DNA from: Candidatus Nitrosocaldaceae archaeon
Lineage (GTDB): Archaea; Thermoproteota; Nitrososphaeria; Nitrososphaerales; Nitrosocaldaceae
NCBI GenBank assembly: GCA_026002835.1
Contig: BPGC01000003.1
Span: 156,741-220,740 of the forward strand
Reading direction: 5' to 3'
Length of the DNA stretch: 64,000 nucleotides
Of the stretch, positions 29,824 to 38,590 are shown piece after piece. The notes below the pieces were generated by a model. The model worked only from the letters and a program-made list of their open reading frames with translations, searched no databases and had not been told where the DNA came from. Positions within the stretch are counted from its first letter, which is position 1. The number at the start of each line of letters is the position of its first letter. A program made the position numbers and the translations under genes.

Positions 29824-30191
29824 AGATAGTTTATAACAATTTTATCAAAACTAACTATTGTATCATTATTAATATTAATGCCTTCAATCTCTAATAATAT
29901 CTTCTTTACATTCTTACCATATGCATAACCTCCTATCTTTCCATCACTTCTAACTACTCTATGGCATGGAACTATAACTGGATTAGGATTATTCTTTAAT
30001 ATATTGCCTATAACTCTACTAGCTTTAGGTTTATCTATAGCCATCGCTAATGCCTTATAAGTTGTAACCCTTCCTTCTGGTATCCTTTTAAGAAGTTCAT
30101 ATACTTGTTCATCTAAACCCTTGTTATCTCTAGATTGTAACTGCTTAAGAGATCTTTTAGTCTTTCTTTCTCTCTTCCCAATCCTTTCCAA
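29820..30191 (-). CDS. ogt: Methylated-DNA--protein-cysteine S-methyltransferase
   Basis: A suicide repair enzyme removing alkyl groups from O6-alkylguanine. The active-site PCHRVVR is near residue 88 after GNILKNNPNPVIV, with RVTTYKALAMAIDKPKASRVIGNIL forming the DNA-binding helix and GKIGGYAYG following the Cys. At 123 residues only the C-terminal MGMT core is present; the N-terminal domain is missing, as in some archaeal alkyltransferase-type proteins. Its ATG lies 79 bases inside the end of dtdA, so either translation is coupled by overlap or a downstream non-ATG start is used. Confidence 0.87.
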   Translation of the reverse strand: MERIGKRERKTKRSLKQLQSRDNKGLDEQVYELLKRIPEGRVTTYKALAMAIDKPKASRVIGNILKNNPNPVIVPCHRVVRSDGKIGGYAYGKNVKKILLEIEGININNDTIVSFDKIVINYL

Positions 30192-30904
30192 TCTAGGATT
30201 ATATTATCTATCTTCTCTATAGACTTATCTATCATCTGATCTAGGATATATTTATCTACAAATTCTAAAGCATACTTTGGTGCTATATGCCCTAATGCAT
30301 ACTCAGATTCTAACAACAATTTATTGAATTTTAATGGATAATGCGTTCCTCCTAATCCTATTGCTACTTTTCTAGCATATCTAATATCTCTTAAAGTCTG
30401 TATAAGAGTATCGCATACTATCTTTATAGCATTTCTATCATTCCATTGTTCAATACTAGAACCGATCTCTATGAATAACGATGGTTTTGACAAGCTTGTA
30501 GGACCGTGATGAGTAGCCTCTATAACTATCTGGTAATCTTTTAACCTATCTTGCTTCTTATAAAGATTTATCATATAATATTTCTGCAAACTTGGAAATG
30601 TATAGGCCAATTCTTTATCATTACCTCCAAATTCTGCTTTGTTAAAGTTACCAGTAAAATGGCTTGTTAAAGCAGGTATATTCTTCTCAGATCTATGCTT
30701 CGACAAGAATATATACGCACTAACATCAAATTGTTCAAGCCATTCAGCATATAATGCTTCTCCCTCTATTAATATAAGATGAAAATCATCAATCTTATAT
30801 AGACTATCCTTTATCAATTCTGAATTATAGTTCTCTATTATATAATTAGCCATATTTTTAGCACAAATATCTAACTTTGATGCTACTAATAATATCACAA
30901 ACAA
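30113..30904 (-). CDS. dtdA: D-aminoacyl-tRNA deacylase, archaeal (DtdA/GEK1) type
   Basis: Hydrolyses D-amino acids from mischarged tRNA. The zinc-dependent DtdA family is shown by SKHRSEKNIPALTSHFTGNF (about residue 68), ATHHGPTSLSKPSLFIEIGSS near 130, GLGGTHYPLKF near 200 and ALGHIAPKYALEF near 218. The 263-residue length is normal. It overlaps ogt, which begins inside its 3' end, and is divergent from secE with a ~200-base gap that shows no convincing gene. Confidence 0.93.
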   Translation of the reverse strand: MFVILLVASKLDICAKNMANYIIENYNSELIKDSLYKIDDFHLILIEGEALYAEWLEQFDVSAYIFLSKHRSEKNIPALTSHFTGNFNKAEFGGNDKELAYTFPSLQKYYMINLYKKQDRLKDYQIVIEATHHGPTSLSKPSLFIEIGSSIEQWNDRNAIKIVCDTLIQTLRDIRYARKVAIGLGGTHYPLKFNKLLLESEYALGHIAPKYALEFVDKYILDQMIDKSIEKIDNIILDWKGLGREKERLKDLLSSYNLEITRV

Positions 30905-31101
30905 ATAAATGGATTAGCGTTTAATTACGCTTTCTATTTATAACTTTAATTAATGTCTTAATATGCAGCACAAGAAGGACAAAGATATATCCATATATTC
31001 TCTTCCATAATAGTATTGATATAATAATTAAGAGATACTTTGGTTCTAATAGATATTAAAGATGCGCATTATTTATAAATCGCTTTATTAATAGTAACAG
31101 C

Positions 31102-31293
31102 ATGGATTTTGATATAGAGAAGAAAGTGAGGGATTGGTATGCTACACTAAAGTTAGCAAAGAAACCTAGTAGAGAAGATTACATGATCAATCTTAGGTTA
31201 GTAGGTTTAGGTTTGAGCATAATAGGAATTCTAGGTTTCATAATACAGTTCATATCAACGCTAGTAACATTCGTTCCAGTTGGCGGTATGTAA
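31102..31293 (+). CDS. secE: Preprotein translocase SecE (Sec61 gamma)
   Basis: A 63-residue single-membrane-span subunit of the Sec channel: an N-terminal amphipathic helix (EKKVRDWYATLKLAKKPSREDY) and one transmembrane segment (LVGLGLSIIGILGFIIQFISTLV). It is the usual neighbour of nusG/spt5 in archaea, and its stop overlaps the next start (TAATG). Confidence 0.92.
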   Translation: MDFDIEKKVRDWYATLKLAKKPSREDYMINLRLVGLGLSIIGILGFIIQFISTLVTFVPVGGM

Positions 31294-31745
31294 TGAGTGA
31301 AGATAGTAAATTCTTTGCAATAAGAACAACGGGGGGTCAAGAACATGTTGTTGCTAGATTGGTAGAGAATAGATTAGCAAAGAGAAATCCTGGTTTATAC
31401 TCAATATTAGTATTAGAGAATCTAAAAGGGTATATAGTTGTTGAAGCAGCTAGTGCAAATATAGCTTATGAAGTGTTATCTGGCATAAAGCATGTTAGAG
31501 GACAGATAAAAGGCGAGATATCTTTAGATGATATCAAAGGTTTCCTAGTTAAGAAACCTAGCGTTGAAGAATTGTCTGTAGATGATACTGTAGAGATAAT
31601 AGGAGGTCCATTCAAAGGTATGAAAGCAAAGATAACTAGAGTAGATTATGATAGGCAAGAAGCAACTGTGATATTATTAGATGCTCCTTATCAATTACCA
31701 GTAACAATAGACGCTAACTACCTAAGGCTTGTCCAAAAAGCATAA
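31293..31745 (+). CDS. spt5: Transcription elongation factor Spt5 (NusG-like)
   Basis: A 150-residue protein with an NGN domain (FFAIRTTGGQEHVVARLVENRL...GYIVVEAAS) and a KOW domain near the C-terminus (DTVEIIGGPFKGMKAKITRVDYDRQEATVIL). Spt5 binds the RNA polymerase clamp together with Spt4 (encoded at 9623). It follows secE with a TAATG overlap and precedes rpl11 by 35 bases. Confidence 0.95.
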   Translation: MSEDSKFFAIRTTGGQEHVVARLVENRLAKRNPGLYSILVLENLKGYIVVEAASANIAYEVLSGIKHVRGQIKGEISLDDIKGFLVKKPSVEELSVDDTVEIIGGPFKGMKAKITRVDYDRQEATVILLDAPYQLPVTIDANYLRLVQKA

Positions 31746-31780
31746 AAAGAGTTAAATTGATTCTTTAGAGATAGGTATAC

Positions 31781-32263
31781 ATGGGTAAGAAACAAACAAT
31801 ATCAACTCTAGTTACAGGAGGAGAAGCAAATGCTGGTCCACCATTAGGACCCGCTTTAGGACCTTTGGGGGTTAATATCTTAGCTGTTGTGAATGAGATC
31901 AATAAGAAGACTAAAGATTATGCTGGCATGAAGGTACCAGTTAAGGTTGAAGTTGATCCAGATACAAAACAGTTTACTGTAGAAGTTGGCGTACCTCCTA
32001 CTGCAATGCTAATACTTAAAGAGGCTAATGTTCAAAAAGGCTCTGGTACTCCTAATAAGACGTTTGTAGGAGATGTAAGTATGGATAGCATCATTAAAGT
32101 AGCAAAACTGAAGATGGATGATATATACGCAAGAGCTATAAAGAGCGCTACAAAAGAGATCCTTGGAGCATGTGTTAGTATAGGAGTCAAAGTTGATGGT
32201 AAACCTCCAAAAGAAGTTATCAAAGAGGTTAATGAAGGCAAATACGATGATAAATTTCAATAA
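31781..32263 (+). CDS. rpl11: Ribosomal protein L11 (uL11)
   Basis: 160 residues: ISTLVTGGEANAGPPLGPALGPLGVNI with the Pro-rich N-terminal linker, KVPVKVEVDPDTKQFTVEVGVPPT, and the C-terminal rRNA-binding domain ending GACVSIGVKVDGKPPKEV. It forms the ribosomal stalk base with L10. The secE-spt5-rpl11 order is the archaeal standard, but L1 does not follow directly: an Lrp gene on the other strand intervenes. Confidence 0.96.
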   Translation: MGKKQTISTLVTGGEANAGPPLGPALGPLGVNILAVVNEINKKTKDYAGMKVPVKVEVDPDTKQFTVEVGVPPTAMLILKEANVQKGSGTPNKTFVGDVSMDSIIKVAKLKMDDIYARAIKSATKEILGACVSIGVKVDGKPPKEVIKEVNEGKYDDKFQ

Positions 32264-32282
32264 AAATAAAAAGTTTAAATTT

Positions 32283-32753
32283 TTATCTAGTTTGTAGTAA
32301 TGGCGTTAGATCATACTCTTTGTCATATCTCTGCATCTCTACAAATGTCTCAGTATTAGTTATTCCTTGTATCTCTCCTATCTTATCCATTACTATACTA
32401 TGCAAATCTTCAAGATTCTTAGCTCCTACTGTAACTAACACATCAAACCTTCCAGATACCTCTGCTATGCTTCTTATCTCTGCTATCTCCATCAAGGATT
32501 TTCTTACAGTCTGTCTATGTTTTGGATCCATGTTTATACCTATAATAGCTCTTACATTGATTCCTAAAGCCTCATCATTTATAATTATAGTAAATCGTTT
32601 TATTACACCTCTCTTAACTAGCCTTTTTATTCTACTATATATAACAGATGCATTAATTCCTAGCTTTTTAGCTAACTTTGGTACAGAAATAGATGCGTCT
32701 CTGCTCAATTCACTTAATATATTCATATCTAATTCATCGTAGCGATTCAACAT
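32283..32753 (-). CDS. Lrp/AsnC family transcriptional regulator
   Basis: A 156-residue two-domain regulator. The N-terminal HTH is ILSELSRDASISVPKLAKKLGINASVIYSRIKRLVKRGVI, and the C-terminal RAM domain (about 65-140) includes AIIGINMDPKHRQTVRKSL and SGRFDVLVTVGAKNLEDL. It probably forms dimers or octamers that sense an amino acid. It sits on the minus strand between rpl11 and rpl1, convergent with rpl11 and divergent from rpl1, so it splits the usual ribosomal-stalk operon. Confidence 0.92.
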   Translation of the reverse strand: MLNRYDELDMNILSELSRDASISVPKLAKKLGINASVIYSRIKRLVKRGVIKRFTIIINDEALGINVRAIIGINMDPKHRQTVRKSLMEIAEIRSIAEVSGRFDVLVTVGAKNLEDLHSIVMDKIGEIQGITNTETFVEMQRYDKEYDLTPLLQTR

Positions 32754-32916
32754 CTAATCTCTACATTAGGTTATTAATAAATGTAATTTTTTATATAATA
32801 TGTAGAGAAACTACTTATACATACATGGAGTTGCATATAGTATATGTAATATAAATTAATATTAATACTATGGTTAATGTAAACGATTTTAAATGAGAAT
32901 AAAGAGCAAAGATTAG

Positions 32917-33585
32917 ATGATTAGCGTTCGCGTTAAAGAGTTAAAGGATATGATAAGTAAGGCTAGAGCGAATACTGAAAAGAGGAAATTTACACAAGCA
33001 GTAGAACTGATAATAACATTAAAGGATGTAGATATAAAGAAAGGATTCTCATTAAATGAGGTTATAACTTTACCACATCCTCTGACTAAGAAACCTAAAC
33101 TATGTTTAATTGCAACTGGTGATCTTGCATTAAGAGCAAAGAATGCTGGTATAGATAGAGTCATTGAACCAGATGAATTGGCTATTATAGGAAGTAATAA
33201 GAGAGGAGCAAAGAAATTGGCTAATGAATATGACTTTTTCCTAGCAGAGACATCTTATATGGCTAATGTAGGTAAATCGTTAGGACAGGTTCTCGGTCCT
33301 AGAGGTAAGATGGCTACTCCAGTACCATTTAATGCACCAATAGATGCCATAATAAATAGATTCAGATCTTCGGTAAGAGTAAGATTGAGAAGGCAGATGA
33401 TGATAGCATGTAAGATAGGCTATGAGGATATGAGCGATGATCAATTAGCAGAGAATGCTATGGCTGTTATAAATGCAATTGAAGGAAAGTTACCAAATGG
33501 TGATAAGAACATAAGAGATATAATAGTAAAGTTTACAATGGGCAAGCCTGTTAAGTTAAGCAATCTATTAGTCAAGGTGGCTTGA
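32917..33585 (+). CDS. rpl1: Ribosomal protein L1 (uL1)
   Basis: 222 residues with KRKFTQAVELIITLKDVDIKK, FSLNEVITLPHPL, YDFFLAETSYMANVGKSLGQVLGPRGKMATPVP and MGKPVKLSNLLVKVA. It binds 23S rRNA at the E-site stalk and in many archaea represses its own operon. Its stop (TGA 33583-33585) is followed one base later by the GTG of rpl10. The 160-base upstream gap faces the divergent lrp gene and carries its own promoter. Confidence 0.96.
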   Translation: MISVRVKELKDMISKARANTEKRKFTQAVELIITLKDVDIKKGFSLNEVITLPHPLTKKPKLCLIATGDLALRAKNAGIDRVIEPDELAIIGSNKRGAKKLANEYDFFLAETSYMANVGKSLGQVLGPRGKMATPVPFNAPIDAIINRFRSSVRVRLRRQMMIACKIGYEDMSDDQLAENAMAVINAIEGKLPNGDKNIRDIIVKFTMGKPVKLSNLLVKVA

Positions 33586-33586
33586 A

Positions 33587-34450
33587 GTGCAAGTAGCAAG
33601 AACTTATCCAGAAAGGAAGGTAAGGTTATTAAATACATTAAGAGAGTACGCTAGTAAGTATAAGACAATAGCATTAGTAAAGATGGAGAAGGTTAGAGCA
33701 GAGCAATTAATGGCTATAAGGAAGAAGTTTGGCGATCAATTAAAGATAATAATGGTAAAGAATAAGATAGCTAAGAAAGCATTAGCAGATTCTGGTATTA
33801 AAGGCATAGATAAATTATTGGATGAGTTGGTTGGTCAGAACGCTTTTATATTTACAGATATGAGTCCTTTCAAGTTATATCTATTATTAGATAAGGAGAA
33901 GATATATCTCCCAGCAAAAGGAGGAGATATTGCAACCGATGAGATAATAGTTCCAGCTGGCAATACAGGCTTGCCTCCAGGTCCAGTATTATCAGAGTTT
34001 AGAGAAGCTAAAGTACAAACAAAGATAGAAGGAGGAACTATATGGATATCAAAGGATAGTGTAGTAGCAAAACCAGGAGAGGAGATATCTTATAAACTAG
34101 CATCGTTGTTAAGCAAGCTTGGTTTAAAGCCCATAAAAGCTGGTTTAACTATTCATGCAGCATTAGAGGATGGTGTATTATATCACGCAGATGATCTAAA
34201 GATAGATATTGAAGCAAGTAAAGAAGAACTTAAGCAAGCATTTGCAGAAGCATTGAATCTAGCAATAAATGCTGGTTATCCAACTAAAGAGAGTATTGAA
34301 CATATACTAAGAAAAGCATACATGGAAGCAAGAGCGTTATCTATAAACGCAGCGTATCCTACTGATGATACTATAAATGATATATTAGCAAAGGCTGATA
34401 TGGAAGCAAGAGCGTTGTTAGAAGTAGCAAAGAAGAAAGGTTATCAATAA
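33587..34450 (+). CDS. rplP0: Ribosomal protein L10 / acidic P0 (uL10)
   Basis: 287 residues starting at GTG 33587, with an AAGGTGG ribosome-binding site overlapping the end of rpl1. The core (TIALVKMEKVRAEQLMAIRKKFGDQLKIIMVKNKIAKKAL, LPAKGGDIATDEIIVPAGNTGLPPGPVLSEF) is canonical P0. The C-terminal spine has two ~26-residue repeats (NAGYPTKESIEHILRKAYMEARALS and NAAYPTDDTINDILAKADMEARALL), where L12 dimers bind. It ends ALLEVAKKKGYQ without the acidic GALFG-type tail found on many archaeal P0 proteins. Confidence 0.95.
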   Translation: MQVARTYPERKVRLLNTLREYASKYKTIALVKMEKVRAEQLMAIRKKFGDQLKIIMVKNKIAKKALADSGIKGIDKLLDELVGQNAFIFTDMSPFKLYLLLDKEKIYLPAKGGDIATDEIIVPAGNTGLPPGPVLSEFREAKVQTKIEGGTIWISKDSVVAKPGEEISYKLASLLSKLGLKPIKAGLTIHAALEDGVLYHADDLKIDIEASKEELKQAFAEALNLAINAGYPTKESIEHILRKAYMEARALSINAAYPTDDTINDILAKADMEARALLEVAKKKGYQ

Positions 34451-34489
34451 ATTTTTTAGATATCTAATAGATTTAATCATATATAATGA

Positions 34490-34850
34490 TCATAGTCTGT
34501 AATCTAGTTTTGTTAAGAATATCTCATATGCTCCAGAGATTATCACCTTATTAAGATGTCCTCCTATTACTTTCATGTTTCTATCTGATAATGTTATATG
34601 AGCATGAACTTTATGTTCATCATCAAGCATGCTATATTTCCTGCTATGCTAGTGATCTCCATCTCTTCTTCTATCTTCATAGGTTCGTATTCCTTGCTAT
34701 CTATATTATAGAATGCGATCTCAGCTTTATTACAAACTCTTCCATGAAATGCTGCAGCATTTATACTCTCTTCTTTAGCAAATTTTAACAACTCTAACTT
34801 CTTCGCATCTAACTATCTTCAGCATATAATACCTATCATCTCTTATAGCG
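34490..34850 (-). pseudogene. PPC/DUF296-domain gene broken by frameshifts
   Basis: Three frames combine into a PPC (DUF296) domain. The order is DDRYYMLKI near 34840, then KKLELLKFAKEESINAAAFHGRVCNKAEIAFYNIDSKEYEPMKIEEEMEITSIAGNIA, then LDDEHKVHAHITLSDRNMKVIGGHLNKVIISGAYEIF, ending at TGA 34492-34490. The His-rich HAHITLSDxxxxxxGGH motif is diagnostic. Two frameshifts separate the parts; the central frame continues into a stop soon after GNIA. The upstream start is not clear. The gene lies between rpl10 and rpl12. Intact members are small metal-binding or DNA-associated proteins. Confidence 0.7.
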
Positions 34851-34945
34851 CATAGTAATGATTAATGCATATAATTAAAAAATATTGTTAATAAGAGCAT
34901 AACTAGGGTTAAATAAAATAACATTATCCTTTACTGCATCTTACA

Positions 34946-35257
34946 TTATCCGAACAATGCTGATAACCCTGCCATTGCTTCCTCTTCTCCCTTCTTCTCT
35001 TCCTCTTCCTCCTCTTTCTTCTCCTCAGCTTTTGCCTCTCCAGGCGCTCCGCTTGGCGCAGCTACTGGTGCTGCTACAGCTACTGGTGCACTCTTTAATG
35101 CCTCATCTATATCAACTTCGCTTAATGCTGCAACTAAAGCTTTAACCTTAACCTCATCTGGTTCTACTCCTGTAGCCTTTATAACATTCTTTATATTATC
35201 CTCATTGATCTCTTGCTTCAGTTTATGAAGCAACAATGCTGCATATACATATTCCAT
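34946..35257 (-). CDS. rpl12: Ribosomal protein L12 / acidic P1 (stalk)
   Basis: A 103-residue acidic stalk protein: [54 protein letters not shown], an Ala/Pro hinge, a Glu/Lys-rich tract and the terminal AGLSALFG that recruits translation factors. It is normally just downstream of L10 on the same strand. Here it is on the opposite strand, separated by the PPC pseudogene, and therefore has its own promoter. Confidence 0.95.
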   Translation of the reverse strand: MEYVYAALLLHKLKQEINEDNIKNVIKATGVEPDEVKVKALVAALSEVDIDEALKSAPVAVAAPVAAPSGAPGEAKAEEKKEEEEEEKKGEEEAMAGLSALFG

Positions 35258-35291
35258 AGCCTAAGAAGAATAGAGCGGTAATATAAAACTT

Positions 35292-35798
35292 TTAGATTAT
35301 CTTTAACTGCCTAGCTATAGCATATATAGTTCTCTTTATCTCAGCATCTGGAATAGAGTTCATCTTATCTATAAGCATCTTCCTAGCCTCATCTCTTCTA
35401 ACATCTTGTGATAATACCATAGCAAATAACTCTGGAAAGCCTTCTTTTACCCAATAATCCATCTCACTAAAACGTTTCACATTTATCTTTTCTACACTAT
35501 TAAATTGCGTTAGATCTATATAATCTTCAAAATCGTTAGTATCTACTTTGTTAAGTAAGATATGAATTACATTATCTGGATTTGGTGCCTTTAATACCTC
35601 GTTAAATCGTGGAGGTAATTTGCCACTCTTCACTTTTTCTAGCAAGCCTATTGGTTTTATATGAGTGCCTTTTATCTTTAACCTATTATCATGTTTAAAC
35701 TCAACTACTCCTATAATTATAGAACAATAATCACCTTCATATATAGTTCCAAATATATAATCGCCCTCCTTAAATGAAGTCTTCCCAAATCCAAACAT
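35292..35798 (-). CDS. 168-residue protein of unknown function
   Basis: I do not recognise a family. The N-terminal ~75 residues (FKEGDYIFGTIYEGDYCSIIIGVVEFKHDNRLKIKGTHIKPIG) look like a beta-barrel or OB-like domain, and the C-terminal part is helical (EARKMLIDKMNSIPDAEIKRTIYAIARQLKII). It lies upstream of rpl12 on the same strand (34 bases between) and may share its transcript. Divergent from alaS. Confidence 0.7.
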   Translation of the reverse strand: MFGFGKTSFKEGDYIFGTIYEGDYCSIIIGVVEFKHDNRLKIKGTHIKPIGLLEKVKSGKLPPRFNEVLKAPNPDNVIHILLNKVDTNDFEDYIDLTQFNSVEKINVKRFSEMDYWVKEGFPELFAMVLSQDVRRDEARKMLIDKMNSIPDAEIKRTIYAIARQLKII

Positions 35799-35878
35799 TA
35801 TATGCTTTAAGTTTTGATTTATATTTAAGTATTAGCTTAGCAAAAAGATATTAATTAACTATTAATTTACCATTAACT

Positions 35879-38590
35879 GTGAGTAAGGAAGAGTTAAAGA
35901 AGAAGTTTGGTAAAGAACCAGACAAATATTATAGAGTTAAACTATTCGATGATCTAGGTTTTAAGAGGCAAACGTGTAAGAGATGCAATAATAACTTCTG
36001 GACATTAGTAGAGAGAGATCATTGTGCTGATTGTGAGCCATATGGGTTCATAGGAAATCCTCCTACTAATAAAAGATATGATTATGTTCAAGCATGGAAG
36101 GAAGTTGAGAAATTCTTTGTTGCTAATAATCATACATCGGTAAAACGTTATCCAGTTGTATGTAGATGGAGAGATGATCTATTCTTCACAGTAGCATCTA
36201 TAGTAGATTTTCAAAGAGTAATAGGAGGAAAGATTGTATTTGAATTCCCTTATAATCCATTGATAGTTCCTCAAATATGTCTAAGATTTAATGATATAGA
36301 GAATGTAGGAGTTAGCGGGAAGCATTACACCTCATTCTGTATGATAGGTCAGCATAGTATTGCAAATGAGCAAGGATATTGGAAGGATCGATGTATAGAA
36401 TTGGATTATAATATGCTTACTCAAGTATTAGGTATTAATAAAGAAGATATAATATTCCAAGAAGATGTATGGTTAGGTTATGGTGCATTTGGCTATTCCC
36501 TAGAATATTTTGTAAAAGGATTAGAGTTAGGGAATGCAGTATTTACCGAGTTTGAAGGAACTCCTAGTAACTATAGACAGATGAAGGATAAGATAGTAGA
36601 TATGGGAGCTGGTTTAGAGCGATTTTCATGGATAACTATGGGAACTCCTACAAGCTATGATTGTTGTTTTGGACCAATTGTTAATAAACTTATAAACAGA
36701 TTTGGTATAGAATATAATCCAGATTTCTTATCTAGATATTTTACAATAATATCCAGCAATCTGGATGAGGTTAATGATATATCATTACTAAAATCCATAG
36801 CAGCAAAAGAGTTGAAGATAGATATTGATAAATTAACAACTCTAACAATGCCATTAGAGTCTTTATATGCAATATTAGATCATACAAGAGCATTACTATT
36901 TGCAATATCAGATGGAGCACTTCCTAGTAATGTAGGGGGAGGACATAATCTAAGAGTTATCTTGAGAAGAGCATTAGCTATGATAAAAAGGATGCATTGG
37001 AATCTATCATTAGATGAATTGATAGATATGCATGTCGATTATCTAAAGAATGTTTATCCGGAGTTAGAGGAGCATAGAGATGAGGTTAAAACAATATTAG
37101 ATATAGAAGTTAATAGATACAATCAATCTCTTAGTAGGATAAAAGGTATAATATCAAATCTAAAGCAGAATAAGAAGAATATAACTATAGAAGATCTCAT
37201 AAGATTATATGAATCAGAAGGCATTACACCCGAATTTCTTAAAGAGCATGGAGTTATAGACATGATACCATCAAACTTTTACACTATGCTTGCTGAGAAG
37301 TATAATGAGCAGAAATTACAAGAACCGAAACCTATAGCAAATATTATCCAAGAACTAGAGCCGACTAGATTGTTATATTATGAAGATGAGGAACTCTTTG
37401 AGTTTGATGCAAAGATCTTAGATATACTAGATAACAAATATGTAATTTTAGATCAAACAGCATTTTATGCAAGAGGTGGAGGACAAGAACCAGATCATGG
37501 TTATATAAACAATTCATTTGTCAAGGATGTTACAAAACAAGGTGATGTTGTATTGCATGAGGTTGATACTATTAATGGTTTGAAGAAAGGTATGGTTGTT
37601 AGATGTAAAGTAGATGAAGGAAGAAGAAGAACTATAACAAGACATCATACTGCTACACATATAATAAACTCTGCTGCTAGAAATGCCTTGGGTTCATGGG
37701 TATGGCAGCATTCAGCATTCAAAGATATAGATTATGCTAGATTAGATATAACACATCATTCATCATTAACCAGAGATGATATAATAAAGATCGAAGAGCT
37801 AGCAAATAAAGTAACACTAGCAAACGTTCCTATCGAGATTGAGATATTAGATAGGAATGATGCTGAGCAGAGATACGGATTTAGGATTTATCAAGGAGGA
37901 TATGTTCCAAGCAGAAAGGTTAGGATCGTTAAAGTTAAAGATTGGGATATTGAAGCATGTGCTGGTACTCATTGCAAGAGAACTGGTGAGATAGGCATGA
38001 TAAAGATAATAAAAGCAGAAAGAGTTCAAGATGGAGTAGTTAGATTGGAGTATGTAGCTGGTGAGAGAGCATTAAAGTATGTTCAAAATATGGAAAACCA
38101 GATTCTAGAGATAACAAACGAACTAGGCTCTAGTAGAGAGAAAGTAGTAGAGTCTGTAAAGAAGGTAGCAAATGAGGCAGATGAAGCAAAGAGAAAGTTA
38201 AGGATTATAACAAAGTTCATCGCTGAAGAGTTAGCTCCTACTATAAGTAATAAGGCAAAGAGGTTTGGCTCGTTATACTATTATGGAACATATGATGATA
38301 TGTTTGATGAGAATTATCATATAGCATTAGGAGAGAAGGCTATAGAACATAATCCAGATCTAATTTATCTAGCATTAGTTAGAAAGAATGAAAGTATTAG
38401 AATAATAACATTTGTAGGTAAGAATGCTAGAGAAAAGATCAAGGCTGGAGAATTGACTAGAAAAGTTGCAAAGATATTAGGAGGTTCTGGTGGGGGTAAT
38501 GATAGATTTGGACAAGGAGGAGGAAGGTTTATTGACTCTTATAAAGATGCATTAGAAGCAGTAGAAGAGATAATTAGTGAAAATATATGA
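35879..38590 (+). CDS. alaS: Alanyl-tRNA synthetase (archaeal form)
   Basis: A 903-residue class II synthetase. The archaeal N-terminal extension carries a zinc-binding pair (CKRCNNNFWTLVERDHCADC). The aminoacylation core includes WRDDLFFTVASIVDFQRV, GQHSIANEQGYWKDRC and GAGLERFSW. The editing domain has HHTATHIINSAARNAL and CAGTHCKRTGEIG, and the C-terminal region ends GGSGGGNDRFGQGGGR. The start is GTG 35879. leuS overlaps its stop by four bases (ATGA), giving a two-synthetase operon. Confidence 0.96.
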   Translation: MSKEELKKKFGKEPDKYYRVKLFDDLGFKRQTCKRCNNNFWTLVERDHCADCEPYGFIGNPPTNKRYDYVQAWKEVEKFFVANNHTSVKRYPVVCRWRDDLFFTVASIVDFQRVIGGKIVFEFPYNPLIVPQICLRFNDIENVGVSGKHYTSFCMIGQHSIANEQGYWKDRCIELDYNMLTQVLGINKEDIIFQEDVWLGYGAFGYSLEYFVKGLELGNAVFTEFEGTPSNYRQMKDKIVDMGAGLERFSWITMGTPTSYDCCFGPIVNKLINRFGIEYNPDFLSRYFTIISSNLDEVNDISLLKSIAAKELKIDIDKLTTLTMPLESLYAILDHTRALLFAISDGALPSNVGGGHNLRVILRRALAMIKRMHWNLSLDELIDMHVDYLKNVYPELEEHRDEVKTILDIEVNRYNQSLSRIKGIISNLKQNKKNITIEDLIRLYESEGITPEFLKEHGVIDMIPSNFYTMLAEKYNEQKLQEPKPIANIIQELEPTRLLYYEDEELFEFDAKILDILDNKYVILDQTAFYARGGGQEPDHGYINNSFVKDVTKQGDVVLHEVDTINGLKKGMVVRCKVDEGRRRTITRHHTATHIINSAARNALGSWVWQHSAFKDIDYARLDITHHSSLTRDDIIKIEELANKVTLANVPIEIEILDRNDAEQRYGFRIYQGGYVPSRKVRIVKVKDWDIEACAGTHCKRTGEIGMIKIIKAERVQDGVVRLEYVAGERALKYVQNMENQILEITNELGSSREKVVESVKKVANEADEAKRKLRIITKFIAEELAPTISNKAKRFGSLYYYGTYDDMFDENYHIALGEKAIEHNPDLIYLALVRKNESIRIITFVGKNAREKIKAGELTRKVAKILGGSGGGNDRFGQGGGRFIDSYKDALEAVEEIISENI

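Noticed and set aside
30958..31008. 16-codon minus-strand frame encoding a CPSC-containing peptide
   Set aside because: Too short to support; one CxxC motif in an AT-rich gap can arise by chance.
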